64,000 nucleotides of DNA from JAABVY01 sp964496505 (GCA_964496505.1 CAZBZV010000006.1:1-64000), one strand, 5' to 3'; numbered from the stretch's first letter, positions 26,096 through 34,948 are shown. A program made the numbers and translations. The notes: a model not told the origin generated them from the sequence alone.

Positions 26096-26104
26096 GGGGG
26101 GGGG
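26095..26104 (+). repeat. G10 homopolymer at the ribosome-binding site
   Basis: Ten G in a row begin with the last base of the Kef gene's TAG stop and end 3 nt before the ATG of the L,D-transpeptidase. The tract is the only purine-rich Shine-Dalgarno candidate for that gene. Such tracts are prone to slippage. Confidence 0.8.
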
Positions 26105-26107
26105 CAG

Positions 26108-26878
26108 ATGTTTAATCGATATGTCGTCCTTGCAGCCACATTCACAGGACTAATCTTGTTTTCTATGGCCCGGGGCGGCGATTTCGGGAAACAGCAGGAG
26201 AGATTTCCGAGGGTACGAAGCGCGCGCGAAAGAGTGGACTCTGTATTGGCCGTTCTATTTGATTCTCTCAATATAAAATATCCTCCCCATGAAATCTACC
26301 TGCGCGCATTCAAGTATGAGCGCCGTCTGGAGGTCTGGTGCCGGGGAAATGATACTGCCAAACTCATTATGGTTAAATCTTACCCCTTTACCGCATTTTC
26401 CGGAAATCTGGGTCCCAAACGTTACCAGGGGGATTTGCAAATTCCGGAGGGTATATATCATATCGACAGGTTTAATCCGGCGAGTAAATATCATCTTTCG
26501 CTGGGAATCAATTATCCCAACAAATCCGATCGAATCAGAAAGACCAGGCCCGACCCCGGCGGAGATATATTCATTCACGGCAACAGGGTCACGATTGGAT
26601 GTATTCCTATAGGGGATAGTGCTATTGAAGAGCTGTATATTCTTACTGTGGATGCCCGCGATAATGGCCAGGAAAAAATCCCGGTGCATATTTATCCTTA
26701 TGATTTTAATGATAAAGAAACCGATGAGAGACTCAATAATATATACAAGGCCGACACAGCGCTTATCAATTTCTGGAATGAATTAAGGCCTTTTTGCAGC
26801 TACTTTAATACATATAAAGCTCTTCCGAAAATCAGGATTGATCAGGCCGGAAAATATAATCTCGCCCAGGAACAATAG
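26108..26878 (+). CDS. L,D-transpeptidase (YkuD family, YafK-like)
   Basis: 256 residues with a signal peptide (about 1-23). The YkuD domain spans about 60-200; catalytic His and Cys are H157 and C165 in FIHGNRVTIGCIPIGD, the IPIGD ending being typical of the YafK/DpaA-type subgroup. Relatives form 3-3 peptidoglycan cross-links, attach Lpp-like lipoproteins, or (DpaA) release them, in the periplasm. The gene is 12 bp after the Kef gene and lacks any other start nearby. Which of the three reactions it performs cannot be decided from sequence. Confidence 0.9.
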   Translation: MFNRYVVLAATFTGLILFSMARGGDFGKQQERFPRVRSARERVDSVLAVLFDSLNIKYPPHEIYLRAFKYERRLEVWCRGNDTAKLIMVKSYPFTAFSGNLGPKRYQGDLQIPEGIYHIDRFNPASKYHLSLGINYPNKSDRIRKTRPDPGGDIFIHGNRVTIGCIPIGDSAIEELYILTVDARDNGQEKIPVHIYPYDFNDKETDERLNNIYKADTALINFWNELRPFCSYFNTYKALPKIRIDQAGKYNLAQEQ

Positions 26879-27058
26879 AACTTGTCCTACAGTTTTCTCT
26901 GCAGGTCTTGTTGAGCCTGATTTGTCTGAAATGAAGAGAATTGATTTATATTTGCATAAAAACAAAAATAAAAAGGGGCATATACTGTCTTATATTTTTT
27001 CTAATCCATTATACTTTAATGCATTCTGCTTTGGATAAAATTTCTAACATTTCTATGT

Positions 27059-27087
27059 TTGACATATTGTTCTGACAGGATTAGATT
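27059..27087 (+). promoter_or_regulatory. sigma70-type promoter for the SDR gene
   Basis: TTGACA, 17-bp spacer, TAGATT, about 68 bp before the ATG at 27155. Confidence 0.55.
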
Positions 27088-27154
27088 ATTCCCGGCTGTA
27101 AGAAGGGCATCATAATCTGGGGCTTATTATATAAATCTACAGGGAGGAGAAGGT

Positions 27155-27919
27155 ATGGACGCCGATATCAATAACAAAGTAGTGCTGGTTACGGGTGCCT
27201 CGCGCGGCATAGGAAGAGCGATTGCAAAACAGTTTGCGGAAAAAGGCGCTCATGTCATAGTCCATTACAATAAGAATAAAGCTGGGGCTGAAAAGACACT
27301 CGCAGAACTCCCGGGCGATTCCCATTATCTGGCCCAGGCCGATTTGGCCGACTCTGATTCGGTGCAGAAGATGGTTAACAAGGCCATTCATAATATGGGA
27401 CGGGTGGATGTTCTGGTCAATAATGCCGGCGTTTTCGTGGAGCATTCCCTGACCAAAACCGATTTTGCCGACTGGGAAAGAATCTGGAAAGAGACAATTT
27501 ATACTAATTTAATAGGCCCCGCCAACCTGACCTTCTTTATCGCCAAGCATATGATTAACAACAGCGGCGGTCGAATTATCAATATCTCGTCGCGCGGAGC
27601 ATTCCGGGGCGAGCCTGATGCTGCCGCCTACGGGGCAAGCAAGGCCGGACTGAACTCAATGAGCCAGTCGATGGCACAGGCATTGGCGCCTTATAAAATA
27701 TTCGTCTATACCGTTGCTCCCGGATTTGTGGAAACCGATATGGTTCAGGATCTTCTGGATGGTCCGCAGGGGGATGAAATCCGCAGTCAGAGCCCTCTCA
27801 AACGAGCCGCCCGTCCGGAGGAAATAGCCGGACTGGTGGAATATCTTGCCTCAGACGCAGCCGAGTATTTGACCGGAAGTATAGTTGATATCAACGGCGC
27901 CTCGTATTTGCGGAATTAA
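27155..27919 (+). CDS. short-chain dehydrogenase/reductase (FabG-like)
   Basis: 254 residues, strong GGAGGAGAAGGT upstream. Classical SDR fold: NAD(P)-binding TGASRGIG (13-20), NNAG (89-92), catalytic S145/S146 with Y159 and K163 (YGASK). The tail LASDAAEYLTGSIVDINGA is the usual FabG-type C-terminus. It reduces or oxidises a carbonyl/alcohol in the cytoplasm; FabG of fatty-acid synthesis is one possibility but there is no fab context, so the substrate is left open. It has its own promoter and no co-transcribed neighbour is obvious. Confidence 0.9.
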   Translation: MDADINNKVVLVTGASRGIGRAIAKQFAEKGAHVIVHYNKNKAGAEKTLAELPGDSHYLAQADLADSDSVQKMVNKAIHNMGRVDVLVNNAGVFVEHSLTKTDFADWERIWKETIYTNLIGPANLTFFIAKHMINNSGGRIINISSRGAFRGEPDAAAYGASKAGLNSMSQSMAQALAPYKIFVYTVAPGFVETDMVQDLLDGPQGDEIRSQSPLKRAARPEEIAGLVEYLASDAAEYLTGSIVDINGASYLRN

Positions 27920-28093
27920 GATATTCGATATATTACGCTGATATTAGCAGTAAAATGGGGCTATATTGAAAGGCGTTCAGTAATCATCAAACCAAAGTAC
28001 ATTTCAATTGATATTTCCGGAACTTCTTAAATACCATAGCGTTATAGTTTTAAATCCGGAATACTCAGGGATCAGTTTAAAATAAAAATTATC

Positions 28094-28123
28094 TTGACTT
28101 ATTCATTCAATAGTAGATATTTA
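28094..28123 (+). promoter_or_regulatory. candidate promoter of the MarR-racemase operon
   Basis: TTGACT, 18-bp spacer, TATTTA. The predicted start of transcription falls at or just past the first ATG (28126), so translation may be leaderless or begin at the in-frame ATG at 28150. Confidence 0.45.
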
Positions 28124-28125
28124 GC

Positions 28126-28704
28126 ATGCAAAATATTTGTATAGAAAAGATGGTTGATACGGATATAAAATACTCGGATCAGGTGATTGTGGCGCTTAGG
28201 CGTATAATGCGGGCGATAGACCTTCATTCAAGGCGTTTGGTACAGGATTACAGTCTGACAGGCCCACAACTCCTTCTATTGCAGTCTATTATGCGTAAAG
28301 AGGGAATGTCGTTAGGCGAACTGGCCAAGACTGCCAGCCTCAGCAATGCCACCGTAACCGGAATAATCGACCGTCTTGAACGCAGGGGATTGGTAGAAAG
28401 GCGCCGGGGTTCGAAGGACCGCCGTCAGGTTTTCGTTCGGGGTACTGAATCCGCCCGGAAGATTCTTGAAAATGCCCCGCCTCTCCTGCAGGAAAAATTT
28501 TTGGCGGAATTCAGCAATCTGGATGAAGGCGAAAAAAATCTAATTCTGGATTCGCTGAACAGGATTGCCCTTATGATGGGGGCGGATAAACTCGATGCCT
28601 CGCCTTTTTTATCGAGTCATCCATTGGAGGCATCGGAAATCACAATAGTCGATAAGCAAAACGATCCGGATCAGGAAATCGGATCGAAAAAAGAAGGGAC
28701 TTAA
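28126..28704 (+). CDS. MarR-family transcriptional regulator
   Basis: 192 residues. The start is uncertain: neither 28126 nor the in-frame ATG 28150 has a good Shine-Dalgarno. Residues about 20-150 form a MarR winged helix: recognition region LGELAKTASLSNATVTGIID and wing RRGSKDRRQVFV. MarR proteins bind palindromes as dimers and are released by small ligands. A charged C-terminal tail (about 160-192) exceeds the usual length. It heads a tight operon with a GNAT acetyltransferase (2-bp gap), a racemase and a sodium symporter, and is likely their local regulator. Confidence 0.88.
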   Translation: MQNICIEKMVDTDIKYSDQVIVALRRIMRAIDLHSRRLVQDYSLTGPQLLLLQSIMRKEGMSLGELAKTASLSNATVTGIIDRLERRGLVERRRGSKDRRQVFVRGTESARKILENAPPLLQEKFLAEFSNLDEGEKNLILDSLNRIALMMGADKLDASPFLSSHPLEASEITIVDKQNDPDQEIGSKKEGT

Positions 28705-28706
28705 GA

Positions 28707-29195
28707 ATGGCAACTGAAAGTAAGCTGGACAAAGACAAGGTGACAAAAGAAAATCTAAAAATACATGAGGTTCACACGCTGGAGGAAATGCCGGACTGGA
28801 TTACAGTTGATGAACTCGCGCTCTTTTTGCATGAGAGCTTAAAGCCCTATGAGGATACAGTTGAGGATATTAAGAGAGCGATTGATTATACATTTTCCGA
28901 TGCCGAGGGCAAAGGCGGATTTATTTTGATAGGCGAAATCGAGAAACAGCCGGTGGGCGCTCTGGTTATGCTCCATACCGATATGGGCGGTTATATACCA
29001 CCCAACATTCTGCTTTTCATTGCGGTCGATCCAATTGCACGCGGCAAGGGAATCGGCGGCGAGATAGTAAAATACAGCTTTGATAAAGCCGAGGGCGATG
29101 TCAAGCTGCATGTGGAATACGACAATCCCGCCAAGAGGCTTTATGAGAGGCTGGGTATGACCACAAAATATGCCGAGATGAGGTATGAAAAATGA
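28707..29195 (+). CDS. GNAT-family N-acetyltransferase
   Basis: 162 residues. The acetyl-CoA site is seen in LLFIAVDPIARGKGIGGEIV (motif A with RGKGIG), and motif B as YDNPAKRLYERLGM near the C-terminus. An N-terminal extension of about 20 charged residues precedes the domain. GNAT enzymes acetylate amines on small molecules or proteins. It starts 3 bp after the MarR stop and overlaps the racemase gene by 4 bp, so translation is coupled; an amino acid or its derivative is a plausible acceptor, by context only. Confidence 0.88.
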   Translation: MATESKLDKDKVTKENLKIHEVHTLEEMPDWITVDELALFLHESLKPYEDTVEDIKRAIDYTFSDAEGKGGFILIGEIEKQPVGALVMLHTDMGGYIPPNILLFIAVDPIARGKGIGGEIVKYSFDKAEGDVKLHVEYDNPAKRLYERLGMTTKYAEMRYEK

Positions 29196-30346
29196 ACAGG
29201 GTGACTATAAATCTTGATATCCTCAAACATAATCTGTCCACGATAAACCGCTGGATGAAAAAGCACGGAGCAAGCTGGACAGTTGTCACCAAGGTCCTCT
29301 GCGGACATATAGAAACCGTTAAGGCCCTGAAGATGATGGGCGTAAATTCGATCGGCGATTCCCGTCTGGAAAACTTTTACACAATCAGGAAGGGCATCGG
29401 GGATTTTGAAACCTGGTACCTGAGAGTACCTGATCTCTCATCGATTGGCGATGTGATTACTCTTTCCGATGTCAGCTTGAACAGCGAAATTGATGTAATC
29501 AAACAGCTCAATAAGGAGGCCGCAGTTCAGGATAAGATTCATCGGGTTATAATCATGATTGAACTTGGCGACCTGCGTGAGGGTATACTTCCGGGATCGC
29601 TGATTAAGTTTTATAAGGAGGTCTTCCATCTTTCCAATATTGAGGTGCTGGGAATCGGCGCTAATCTGGGATGTCTGGCCGGGGCGGTGCCCTCGATTGA
29701 CCAGTTCATGCAGTTGATACTCTACCGTGAACTGCTGGAGCTGAAATTTCAGCATAAACTAACTATGATATCGGGAGGTTCAACCGCGGTACTGCCGTTG
29801 ATGGTCGAGGGTATTTTGCCGAAGGCAATCAATCATTTCAGGATCGGCGAGGCGATCTTTTTGGGCACAGATTTGATTAACGGCGGTACTTTGCCTGAAC
29901 TGCGTAACGATGTTGTTCTGCTGGAGGCGGAGATTGCCGAAATCAAGGAAAAGAATCTGGCAACCGCTGCCGAAACGGGCACCTCCACACCGACGCCCTT
30001 TACCCCTGAGGATGATGAGGAATTTTCACCGGGGCAGCGCGGATACCGTGCCCTTGTCAGCGTGGGTCAGCTCGATACGGATGTTTCCGGTCTGACACCG
30101 ATCGATCCCGATCATAGAATTGCCGGGGCCTCGAGCGATATCGTGGTAGTGAACCTTGGTGATAATCCTGATGATTTGAAGGTTGGAGATACTATCAAAT
30201 TCAAATGCAATTATTCTGCGCTTCTCAGGCTTATGAGCGGGCGATATCTGGAAAAAGTCGTAATACCCCCACTGGATGAGTTCGAAAAAAAGTTGAGCAC
30301 TGAGACCAAATCGGAAATTGAACCGGTTCTTGACGAGATAGAATAA
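29192..30346 (+). CDS. PLP-dependent amino-acid racemase (alanine/ornithine racemase family)
   Basis: 384 residues. Fold-type III PLP barrel: PLP lysine K34 in TVVTKVLCGH, phosphate-binding segment ISGGSTAVLPL and FRIGEAIFLGTDL. The C-terminal half has ALVSVGQLDTDVSGLTP and IAGASSDIVVVNLGD, matching the COG3457 group that includes clostridial ornithine racemase and YhfX. It lacks the large C-terminal beta domain of alanine racemase Alr. An insertion (about 253-280) rich in Thr, Pro and Glu is unusual. It probably interconverts L- and D-forms of a basic or other amino acid; the specificity is not readable. Next gene is a sodium symporter. Confidence 0.85.
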   Translation: MNRVTINLDILKHNLSTINRWMKKHGASWTVVTKVLCGHIETVKALKMMGVNSIGDSRLENFYTIRKGIGDFETWYLRVPDLSSIGDVITLSDVSLNSEIDVIKQLNKEAAVQDKIHRVIIMIELGDLREGILPGSLIKFYKEVFHLSNIEVLGIGANLGCLAGAVPSIDQFMQLILYRELLELKFQHKLTMISGGSTAVLPLMVEGILPKAINHFRIGEAIFLGTDLINGGTLPELRNDVVLLEAEIAEIKEKNLATAAETGTSTPTPFTPEDDEEFSPGQRGYRALVSVGQLDTDVSGLTPIDPDHRIAGASSDIVVVNLGDNPDDLKVGDTIKFKCNYSALLRLMSGRYLEKVVIPPLDEFEKKLSTETKSEIEPVLDEIE

Positions 30347-30459
30347 GAAGGGAGTCTTTATCTTCTGCTTTTTAATTGTTGGAGAGAAAGACAATCTCCG
30401 AATTTCCTCACACCATTCCGCACAAGCCCGGGCGGTTAAATTCCAGGGAGGATCAGCCG

Positions 30460-32310
30460 ATGAGTGAACGTCTTATCTTATGGGGCATCGTAATCGCCTA
30501 CATGATATTCATCTTCACCAAGGGAGTATTGAAGGTCCGAAAAATCGGCACCTCGGATGATTTTCTTGTGGCCGGTCGAAATGTCGGCTGGTTTATGCTC
30601 TTTGCTACTATGGGCGCGACTGTGATCGGAGGCGGCTATTCTATCGGCAATATCGGTAATACCTATGAGTTCGGCATACTCTGGCTCCTGGTATCGACCG
30701 GCGGATATTTTCATTTCATTTTTTCCGGCCTGGTGGTGGCTCCGCAATTCAGGGAGGCCGAGCTTTATACCGTAGCCGGTTATTTCGGGCATCGTTACGG
30801 CGAACGCCCGCGCTTTCTGGTGCTGATTTTATCACTGCTTTTTTCAGTGTTTATTGTGGCGGCCCAGATGGCGGCGTTCGGGACTGTACTCTCTGCAATT
30901 TTACCCCAGTTTGCCGATACGCAAAGCGTTTTGCGCTGGGCGATTATAATTGGCGGAGCGATGGTTGTGATCTACAGTACTGCAGGAGGGCTTCTGGCCG
31001 TTATTCATACCGATATGTTCCAGTTCATAGTCCTCCTGGGCGGCTTTGCAATCACTCTGATCTTCTGCATACCGTCAATCTCGAATTCATACAATTCCGA
31101 TACAGGTAAATTCGTGCCGAATCGGTTCGGCACTGCGGATTTTGTCGAGCCTGCGGATTTGTCCGAGATAATACTTAATTCTCCCGATTCTGTTTCAAGT
31201 TATATGCGTGCTGAGATTCAGGAGACCGAGGAGCTGTCATTAGACAGCCTAAGAGAATTGAGAAATGACACTACCAGACTTCGCAAAGAGCTTGCAGATG
31301 TGTTTAATTACTTTTTGATCGAAAAAGACTTTTATAATAAAGCCAGGTTTGCGCATATTAATCTCAGCCCGCAGACATTAGAATTGATGGGGGCTGAACT
31401 TGAAGAACGTGATTTACGCAAATTCAATCTCTCGTTGATTCAGGATGCTTACCCGTCGGAAATTGACCGCAACAGGGAAATCTCGCCCAATTTCTTTAAA
31501 ATCGAGGGCGGTATGGGCTGGATGTTTTTGATTACGACATTTCTGGCCTTTTTCCTGGGAGAGACATTTGCCCCGGGATATGCCACACGGTATTGCATCG
31601 GAAAGGATGTGAAAAATACCCGGATTGGAATTGCCGGAGTGGGATTTTTCCTGGCGATAACATTTCCGGTCGTTCTCTTCTTCATAGCATTATATGCGCG
31701 GGTTCATTATCCCGATATCGATCCACAGCAGGCGCTGCCCATGGTGGTCCAGACCCTGAATAATCCGGTCATTGCCGGACTTATGATTGGCGCGCTTTTG
31801 ATGGCGGTGATGTCGTCGGCGGACTCGGCACTCAATTCCTCTACTGCCATTTTTGTGAAGGACCTGTTCGAGCATCAACTGGGATGGACAGATAAGGGGG
31901 ATGGCAAGATTCTCCGCCTGGCGCGTATCTGCACCGCTCTTTTGGGTGTTTCCGCCATAGTGATTGCCGCAGCCTGGTCCGATATTATCGGGCTTCTGCT
32001 GTTTACATACCATGTCTGGGCGCCGGCCATTATCCTGCCGGTTTCAGTGGGGGCGATTTACAAGAAACGCTCCAACACCATGACTCGCAATATATTCATA
32101 ACGATGCTGGCCGCTACTGTGATCACCCTGCTTTATAGATTCATGATGTTCCTGCATGACAGGTTTGATTTCGCCGTCTTCAACGAAGCCACCTACGAAT
32201 TTATGAATCAGTTTGATCCGGCTGTGTTTGGTGTGGGAGTGTCGATTATTTCGTTCACGCTCTTGACAGTCTTTTCGGGATTGTTTAAGGCAAAAGAAAA
32301 ATTGGAATAG
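30460..32310 (+). CDS. sodium:solute symporter (SSS/SLC5 family)
   Basis: 616 residues from ATG 30460 (GGGAGGAT upstream); a reading from 30376 adds a non-hydrophobic leader with no RBS. LeuT-fold carrier with about 13 segments; the SSS signature is visible in FLVAGRNVGWFMLFATMGATVIGGGYSIGN and in the segment LLMAVMSSADSALNSST, whose Ser residues line the Na2 site in this family. A long soluble insertion (about 215-350) separates two membrane halves, longer than in PutP. It probably imports an amino acid or organic acid with Na+ and may supply the racemase coded upstream. Confidence 0.92.
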   Translation: MSERLILWGIVIAYMIFIFTKGVLKVRKIGTSDDFLVAGRNVGWFMLFATMGATVIGGGYSIGNIGNTYEFGILWLLVSTGGYFHFIFSGLVVAPQFREAELYTVAGYFGHRYGERPRFLVLILSLLFSVFIVAAQMAAFGTVLSAILPQFADTQSVLRWAIIIGGAMVVIYSTAGGLLAVIHTDMFQFIVLLGGFAITLIFCIPSISNSYNSDTGKFVPNRFGTADFVEPADLSEIILNSPDSVSSYMRAEIQETEELSLDSLRELRNDTTRLRKELADVFNYFLIEKDFYNKARFAHINLSPQTLELMGAELEERDLRKFNLSLIQDAYPSEIDRNREISPNFFKIEGGMGWMFLITTFLAFFLGETFAPGYATRYCIGKDVKNTRIGIAGVGFFLAITFPVVLFFIALYARVHYPDIDPQQALPMVVQTLNNPVIAGLMIGALLMAVMSSADSALNSSTAIFVKDLFEHQLGWTDKGDGKILRLARICTALLGVSAIVIAAAWSDIIGLLLFTYHVWAPAIILPVSVGAIYKKRSNTMTRNIFITMLAATVITLLYRFMMFLHDRFDFAVFNEATYEFMNQFDPAVFGVGVSIISFTLLTVFSGLFKAKEKLE

Positions 32311-32359
32311 AAAAAACATTTAAACCCACCTGATAGGTGGTATACATTTATCCATGCAG

Positions 32360-32605
32360 GGAGCCTGGTCTTCGGCGTACCTCCCGGTGCGAGCAGAGGA
32401 CGCGTCGCACGAGGACATACTCCGCGCACAAACAAAAAAACACGACGCATGGGGACATACTCCGTCTGAGCCTGACAGGGCCGCACGAATAAAGTTATGG
32501 GTGGCACGCCCAAACTCGCTTTGGGCGTGTTGTTGATACATGCACCTGCCCAAACAAGCTTGAGCAGGCCACCGCAACGCGGCGCATGGGGACATACGCC
32601 GCGCA
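32360..32605. repeat. composite palindromic repeat region, copy 1
   Basis: The 314-bp gap holds no gene but several repeat modules: GGCGTACCTCCCGGTGCG (32374-32391); three degenerate units around GAGGACATACTCCG/GGGGACATACGCCG (32411, 32451, 32588); a perfect hairpin CACGCCCAAA-ctcgc-TTTGGGCGTG (32505-32529); and CCTGCCCAA...TTGAGCAGG (32545-32568). Matching modules occur at 63762-63880, the two hairpins there being inverted. Apparent reading frames here are by-products of the repeats. Confidence 0.8.
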
Positions 32606-32624
32606 CTATGTAATATATTGTCTT

Positions 32625-33671
32625 CTACAAAAAGCTGCGGTGGTTTTCGGTCTGGTCGAAGGTTTCGCCGAAGAGTACCTTCGTGATCGCCTCACTCTGC
32701 AGAAACTCATGCGGGAATCCCAGATCGACTTTACTGACCTCATCCAGCTCTTTTAACTCGTCCTCGTTCAACTCAAAATCGAGGCACTTCAAATTATCCT
32801 TTATCTGCTTCTCCGTGCGGGCGCCCAGAATCGGAATGATCACGCCCTTCTGCTGACGGGTCCAGTTGATCGCCACCTGGGCCGAACTGACATTGCGCTT
32901 CCTGGCGATCTCATCAACTTTGGCCGCAATCTCCATATCACGGTCGGGAACATCATCGCGGGTCTCTATACGCTTGGAATCCTCAGCCTCGATCTTTCCG
33001 CCCGACTTCTTGTACTTACCGGTCAAAACACCACCGCCCATCACGCCCCAGGGCGTGACCGCCAGATCCAGCGCCCGTGCCATCGGCAGAAGTTCGCGTT
33101 CCACAGTACGCTCCAGAAGGCTGTATTTTATCTGCAGGCCCACAAAGGGAGTCCATCCACGAAGCTCGGCCAGCATATTGGCGCGAGAAACGATCCATGC
33201 CGGAGTATCGGAGATACCGACATAAAAGACTTTGCCCATACGCACCAGGTCGTCAAGCGCACGCATGACCTCCTCCTGCGGGGTCATATAATCCCAGGCA
33301 TGCAGCCACAAAAGATCGATATATTCGGTGTTCATACGTTTCAGGCTGGCCTCCACCGACTGGATCAGGTTCTTGCGATGGTTGCCGCAGAAATTGGGAT
33401 CGTCCTCTTTCATCGAAAGGGTATACTTGGTGGCCAGCACGAAATGCTCGCGTTCCTGATAGATAAATTCACCGCAGAATTTCTCGCTGGTGCCGAAGGT
33501 ATACTTATTGGCGGTGTCGATAAAGTTGCCGCCGGCATTGGCGTAAACATCGAATATCTTACTGCTCTCTTCTTTGGATGCTCCCCAGCCCCATTCCTCG
33601 CCGAATGTCATAGCTCCCAGGCTCAGTTCGGATACACGCAGTCCGCTATTTCCAAGTAATTTGTACTTCAT
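32625..33671 (-). CDS. aldo/keto reductase
   Basis: 348 residues; AAGGAGCTAGGT precedes the ATG. Complete catalytic tetrad D52, Y57, K82 and H124 on a TIM barrel, and an NADPH-binding end (PILGARTEKQIKDNL). Best fits the AKR subgroup of YajO/Tas-like or aryl-alcohol-dehydrogenase-type enzymes. It reduces aldehydes or ketones with NADPH in the cytoplasm. No operon partner is evident; the repeat cluster lies just downstream. The physiological substrate is unknown. Confidence 0.92.
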   Translation of the reverse strand: MKYKLLGNSGLRVSELSLGAMTFGEEWGWGASKEESSKIFDVYANAGGNFIDTANKYTFGTSEKFCGEFIYQEREHFVLATKYTLSMKEDDPNFCGNHRKNLIQSVEASLKRMNTEYIDLLWLHAWDYMTPQEEVMRALDDLVRMGKVFYVGISDTPAWIVSRANMLAELRGWTPFVGLQIKYSLLERTVERELLPMARALDLAVTPWGVMGGGVLTGKYKKSGGKIEAEDSKRIETRDDVPDRDMEIAAKVDEIARKRNVSSAQVAINWTRQQKGVIIPILGARTEKQIKDNLKCLDFELNEDELKELDEVSKVDLGFPHEFLQSEAITKVLFGETFDQTENHRSFL

Positions 33672-33743
33672 ACCTAGCTCCTTTTAGTTATGTTTATTTT
33701 TATATAAGCCCAAGGACACGAAGCATGTTCCAAAAGGCACGAC

Positions 33744-33771
33744 AAAAAACCCGCCTCGGTGTGAAGCGGGT
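33744..33771 (-). terminator. rho-independent terminator of hemerythrin 1
   Basis: Minus-strand stem ACCCGC / GCGGGT followed by T6, about 25 bp past the hemerythrin stop. Confidence 0.85.
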
Positions 33772-33796
33772 CTCGTGAACTTGAGGGGAAGACTAT

Positions 33797-34216
33797 CTAT
33801 TTCTTTTTGAATTGCGGGGTGTCGTTTAGAACTGCGGCCAGCTTGGAATCTTCGTCAGAAATATGATTTAAAAGCCAGTCCCGTATCAATATCAAAATAT
33901 CCCGGGCATTTATCTTCTCACCCTTCTTGATCCTGATAACCGACTGCATAATCTCCTCGGTGAAATGGTCGTGAAGTGATTTATGATAATGGTATTGCTC
34001 ATAATTCGCTTCAACCATCATCTTTTCCTCGGTCTGAAAATGATATTTAAGACATTCCACGATTGGAATCAGGACCGAGCCAACAGTCTTATCGTCATAA
34101 ACGTTCTGCTCGATGGAATCGTAAAGATTGTTGACCATCCCGGCGATTCCCTGATGCTGCTCGTCAAGAGCGGGAACGCCGATATTATATTTATCCTGCC
34201 ATCCAAAAAATGGCAT
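33797..34216 (-). CDS. bacteriohemerythrin
   Basis: 139 residues, GGAGGCTGT before the ATG. All seven usual di-iron ligands are present: H21 (DEQH), H59 and E63 (YHFQTEE), H78 and H82 (HKSLHDHF), H118 and D123 (NHISDED). The family binds O2 reversibly and serves as an oxygen carrier, store or sensor, usually in microaerobic bacteria. It is transcribed divergently from a second hemerythrin gene 238 bp away, which suggests shared control. Confidence 0.93.
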   Translation of the reverse strand: MPFFGWQDKYNIGVPALDEQHQGIAGMVNNLYDSIEQNVYDDKTVGSVLIPIVECLKYHFQTEEKMMVEANYEQYHYHKSLHDHFTEEIMQSVIRIKKGEKINARDILILIRDWLLNHISDEDSKLAAVLNDTPQFKKK

Positions 34217-34454
34217 ACAGCCTCCATATAAAACGCGCTAAAGAACAAATCCGGGTGCCGAATCGGGTTGTTATATTTCTAATATCGTCACAGTGCAAGG
34301 TCTTATTGAGAAAAAACTGAACTAAAATGCCATGTAAAATATACGGCACATACGTGCAGTATCGGATTGCCCCTCGATTTTTCTTGCGTACTAAGCAAAC
34401 AGCCCAATCATGTCGACTATTATTAAAATGGGGATTTTAAACAAGGGACGGGAT

Positions 34455-34904
34455 ATGCCGCAGAATTCCGAAAATAAAGACGAAACATCCAACCAGTATA
34501 TTAGATGGGATGACATCCGTTTCGGCATCGAAAATGAGAAGATCGACGGTCAGCATAAAAGGCTGATAGATATCTGCAACAATCTGTATGATTCTCACCA
34601 AAGAGGCGATACAATTGAAGGGATACGCAATACTCTTCTGGCGATCGTGGAATATGCGCGGACACATTTTAAGGATGAGGAAGGGCTGATGTCGGAAATC
34701 GGCTTTCCCGGGCTGAATCGCCAGAAAAAGTCACACAGGGAATTTGTAGACAGGATCACCGGTTTTCTTCAGGAGCTCAGAAGGGGACATCAAATCAGCG
34801 CCCTCCGGCTGCTGGCCTTTCTCAAAAACTGGATCGAGGAACATATAGAAAATGAAGACAAGCTGATCGGCTGCTTTCTGAAAACAAAGAAGGCGGAAGT
34901 ATAA
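34455..34904 (+). CDS. hemerythrin-like protein with one altered ligand
   Basis: 149 residues from ATG 34455, chosen for the upstream AAGGGACGGG; ATGs at 34410 and 34428 lack one. Ligands H34 (DGQH), H71 and E75 (HFKDEE), H94, H130 and D135 (EHIENED) match, but where the HxxxH pair is expected the first residue is Gln (Q90-KKS-H94). Its paralogue on the other strand has both His. Loss of one His may change the second iron's coordination and turn an O2 carrier into another kind of sensor. The N-terminus is longer and polar. No other domain. Confidence 0.85.
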   Translation: MPQNSENKDETSNQYIRWDDIRFGIENEKIDGQHKRLIDICNNLYDSHQRGDTIEGIRNTLLAIVEYARTHFKDEEGLMSEIGFPGLNRQKKSHREFVDRITGFLQELRRGHQISALRLLAFLKNWIEEHIENEDKLIGCFLKTKKAEV

Positions 34905-34948
34905 AAAGGCTGCCCGTTTTTTTGGCCAGGCATTATCATACGTTTCAA

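Noticed and set aside
32208..32606. Minus-strand frames over the repeat island
   Set aside because: Arg/Cys/Pro-rich products repeat the same peptide (GVCPHA) because the DNA is a tandem repeat; no RBS.
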